64,000 bases of DNA from G942493375 sp942493375. GTDB lineage: Bacteria > Armatimonadota > UBA5829. The translations under genes and the position numbers were made by a program. The DNA is taken from NCBI GenBank assembly GCA_942493375.1, contig OW818698.1, positions 6,944,001-7,008,000 on the forward strand, written 5' to 3'. The notes below the pieces were generated by a model. The model saw nothing but the letters and a program-made list of their open reading frames with translations, did not search any database and had not been told where the DNA came from. Below are positions 62,279 through 64,000 of this stretch, in pieces; the stretch's first letter is position 1, and every line of letters begins with the position of its first letter.

Positions 62279-62296
62279 AACCGTGGAGGTTTATTT

Positions 62297-63898
62297 GTGA
62301 GTGAAGAACGAGGGAAGTTGATGTGGCGGTGGTCGGCACTTACTGTTGTGCTGATTGCTGCCGTTCTTCGCTTGTATGCACTGACCTGGGGACTGCCGAA
62401 CGCAATTCATGCGTATTCCTACCACCCGGACGAATTCCTTCCGGTGGGTTCAGCGTTCAACGTTTTCTCAAATGGCGACTTAAACCCGCACTTTTACAAC
62501 TACCCTTCTCTTTATATCTACATATGTGCTCTCGCCCAGGGTTTTGCCTCCGTGATGGGGTTTGCCAATGACTTTGGTATCTATGCTGCTTGCCGGATTG
62601 TAACCGCCGTGATGGGCGTCCTGGCGGTCGTTGTGTGCCTTTACGGTTGCGGCAAGCTATACGGTCGCAAGGCTGGTATTGCAGCGGGATTATTTCTTGC
62701 TGTTCTCGCTGTCCACGCTCAACACTCACATTTTGCAACAGTTGATGTTCCATCGACTCTGTTCGTTGCCGGATGCCTGATTGCTGCGATATTCTCATTC
62801 AAGACCGGAAGCATAAAATGGTTGATATTGAGCGGTATATTGGCTGGTCTTGCTGGAGGGACCAAATACAACGCAGGTCTGGTCTGCCTTTCAGCTGCCG
62901 TAGCTCCATTGATGTGTGCCTCTGAATCAAGTCTAGTTAAGCGATTGGGAAAATCGACACTGGTGTTTTTATGTGCGGGCATTGCGTTTGTAATATCCAC
63001 TCCAGGATGCTTGTTGTATACATCCGAGTTCCTGAATGGACTTACATACGAACTGAAGCACTCCGCGCACGGTCACGGACTGGTATTCGCCGGCACTGGA
63101 CCAGGAGCCTTGTTTGCTCTTCATAATCTGGCCTGGGGAATGGGTCTACCGATGCTCATTGTAGGAATTGTTTCGATCATTTATACCACGATCACCAAAC
63201 GCAAAGAATCCATAATATTGCTTGCGTTTTTAATCCCATATATGATCCTGATGTCCACATCTCAAGTCCGTTTTGTAAGGTATGCTATTCCTGCATTACC
63301 TTGTTTTGCCATCTTTACCGCACTCGCTTTTTCTGCTTGCCAGAATATTTCAATTTCGTTCAAACGTGTGCTTGTGATTGTGTCTGGTTTGGTTGCAGCA
63401 GGCTCACTCATTTATTGTATTGGTATTGTTGCTTTATTTGCACCACCTGATACCAGGGATTCTTCCCGTGATTATATTGTTGCGAATGCAAGTAAATCTG
63501 ATTCCATTGGGTTTATCGAGTTGCCGTGGTTCTATTCTCCTCCGCTTGGGAAAATGTTTGGATACGGCACAACCGATACCAGACGCAAGGCAATCTCTGA
63601 GTCCACGTATCCAATAACAATCCTGAGTGAAATGTACCCCAATGATCCATTGCCAGCCTGGGTGGTAATCAGTGATTATGAGATTGATGACGCATTAAGG
63701 TTGCGCGGAGTCGCCGATCTGTATCCAGAAGATGCAACCGAACGCGATAAGATACTTGCAGCATATGAGACCATCAACCAGAAATATGCCGAAGAGAAGA
63801 CATTCAATAGGCAAGTCCTGTGGTTCGATAGCTCCCGGCTACCGCACGATATGCACTACACCGCTCCGCGTATTCGGTTATACAGGCTCAAGAAATGA
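62297..63898 (+). CDS. GT-C (GT39/ArnT-like) membrane glycosyltransferase
   Basis: A 533-residue integral membrane enzyme with about ten helices. The first extracytoplasmic loop has the GT-C signature YSYHPDEFLPVG (acidic DE) and YNYPSLYIYI; HSHFATVDVPSTLF and GGTKYNAGLV follow. It probably transfers a sugar from a polyprenyl phosphate donor to a lipid, glycan or protein; acceptor unknown. The GTG at 62297 has GGAGG at 8 nt. Its stop overlaps the start of the next gene (ATGA). Confidence 0.85.
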   Translation: MSEERGKLMWRWSALTVVLIAAVLRLYALTWGLPNAIHAYSYHPDEFLPVGSAFNVFSNGDLNPHFYNYPSLYIYICALAQGFASVMGFANDFGIYAACRIVTAVMGVLAVVVCLYGCGKLYGRKAGIAAGLFLAVLAVHAQHSHFATVDVPSTLFVAGCLIAAIFSFKTGSIKWLILSGILAGLAGGTKYNAGLVCLSAAVAPLMCASESSLVKRLGKSTLVFLCAGIAFVISTPGCLLYTSEFLNGLTYELKHSAHGHGLVFAGTGPGALFALHNLAWGMGLPMLIVGIVSIIYTTITKRKESIILLAFLIPYMILMSTSQVRFVRYAIPALPCFAIFTALAFSACQNISISFKRVLVIVSGLVAAGSLIYCIGIVALFAPPDTRDSSRDYIVANASKSDSIGFIELPWFYSPPLGKMFGYGTTDTRRKAISESTYPITILSEMYPNDPLPAWVVISDYEIDDALRLRGVADLYPEDATERDKILAAYETINQKYAEEKTFNRQVLWFDSSRLPHDMHYTAPRIRLYRLKK

Positions 63899-64000
63899 TA
63901 GATATATATGTGCAGAGATATCTCGACTATTTATCTGCTGAGCGTGGATTAGCTAAAGCTACTATTGCATCGTATTCCGTGGATCTGGCTCAATTTGCTG
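63895..64000 (+). CDS. Xer-type tyrosine recombinase, N-terminus only (window edge)
   Basis: A reading frame open to the end of the window, starting at an ATG that overlaps the glycosyltransferase stop. The first 35 residues (MIDIYVQRYLDYLSAERGLA...TIASYSVDLAQFA) match the N-terminal core-binding domain of XerC/XerD. The catalytic half lies beyond the window, so XerC cannot be told from XerD. Confidence 0.8.
   Translation, partial: MIDIYVQRYLDYLSAERGLAKATIASYSVDLAQFA

Overview
The window looks like a piece of a bacterial chromosome of moderate GC content, probably from a free-living, non-proteobacterial (Terrabacteria-type) lineage. The pointers are a SigH-type sigma factor, RemA at the head of a gmk-coaBC-priA-def-fmt cluster (a Firmicutes-like gene order), LysM/NlpC-P60 wall enzymes, paired DUF4838 secreted proteins, YfhO-type membrane proteins and several corrinoid/UroD-family proteins. 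I would guess an Armatimonadota-like organism, but the sequence alone does not prove it. Most of the content is chromosomal and housekeeping. Mobile DNA is limited to one IS256-family element plus many small intergenic hairpin repeats.

Layout. 1-13.6 kb: sigH (minus), a large secreted TPR protein, two tandem secreted DUF4838 proteins, a coiled-coil protein, a secreted glycosidase (minus), a TolB-like propeller protein and tRNA-Leu(GAG). 13.6-14.9 kb is gene-poor and carries two copies of a roughly 78-bp palindromic repeat. 14.9-21.7 kb holds nurA-herA-sbcD(mre11)-sbcC(rad50), a bacterial counterpart of the archaeal DNA end-resection operon. 21.7-27.8 kb: a UroD-family protein, rqcH, a nitroreductase, a LysM-NlpC/P60 hydrolase, a small membrane protein and recO. 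28.0-34.9 kb: a complete, translationally coupled trpEGDCFBA operon (minus) preceded by a promoter, a 31-codon leader peptide with two Trp codons and a terminator/antiterminator pair, i.e. a ribosome-mediated attenuator. 35.0-42.2 kb (divergent): remA-gmk-coaBC-metK-priA-def-fmt. 42.2-45.6 kb: a possible structured RNA, a TPR protein, a RACo-type corrinoid reactivator and a corrinoid protein behind a structured leader. 45.7-51.2 kb: three membrane proteins and a sugar isomerase-like protein. 51.3-54.5 kb: a cysteine-free CsoR-family repressor with its operator, an IS256 element and a second UroD-family protein. 54.7-64.0 kb: galE, thrS, infC-rpmI-rplT-pheS-pheT, a GT-C glycosyltransferase and the start of a Xer-type recombinase.

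How the parts fit. The trp operon and the remA operon are transcribed divergently from an intergenic region with two good sigma-70-type promoters. The corrinoid protein, RACo and the two UroD-family proteins suggest B12-dependent methyl transfer. The infC-rpmI-rplT-pheST block is a classic translation cluster whose infC appears to start at an AUA codon. At least five families of inverted repeats sit only between genes. They often lie at gene ends where they could act as terminators, and in two families the copy-specific flanks are also self-complementary.
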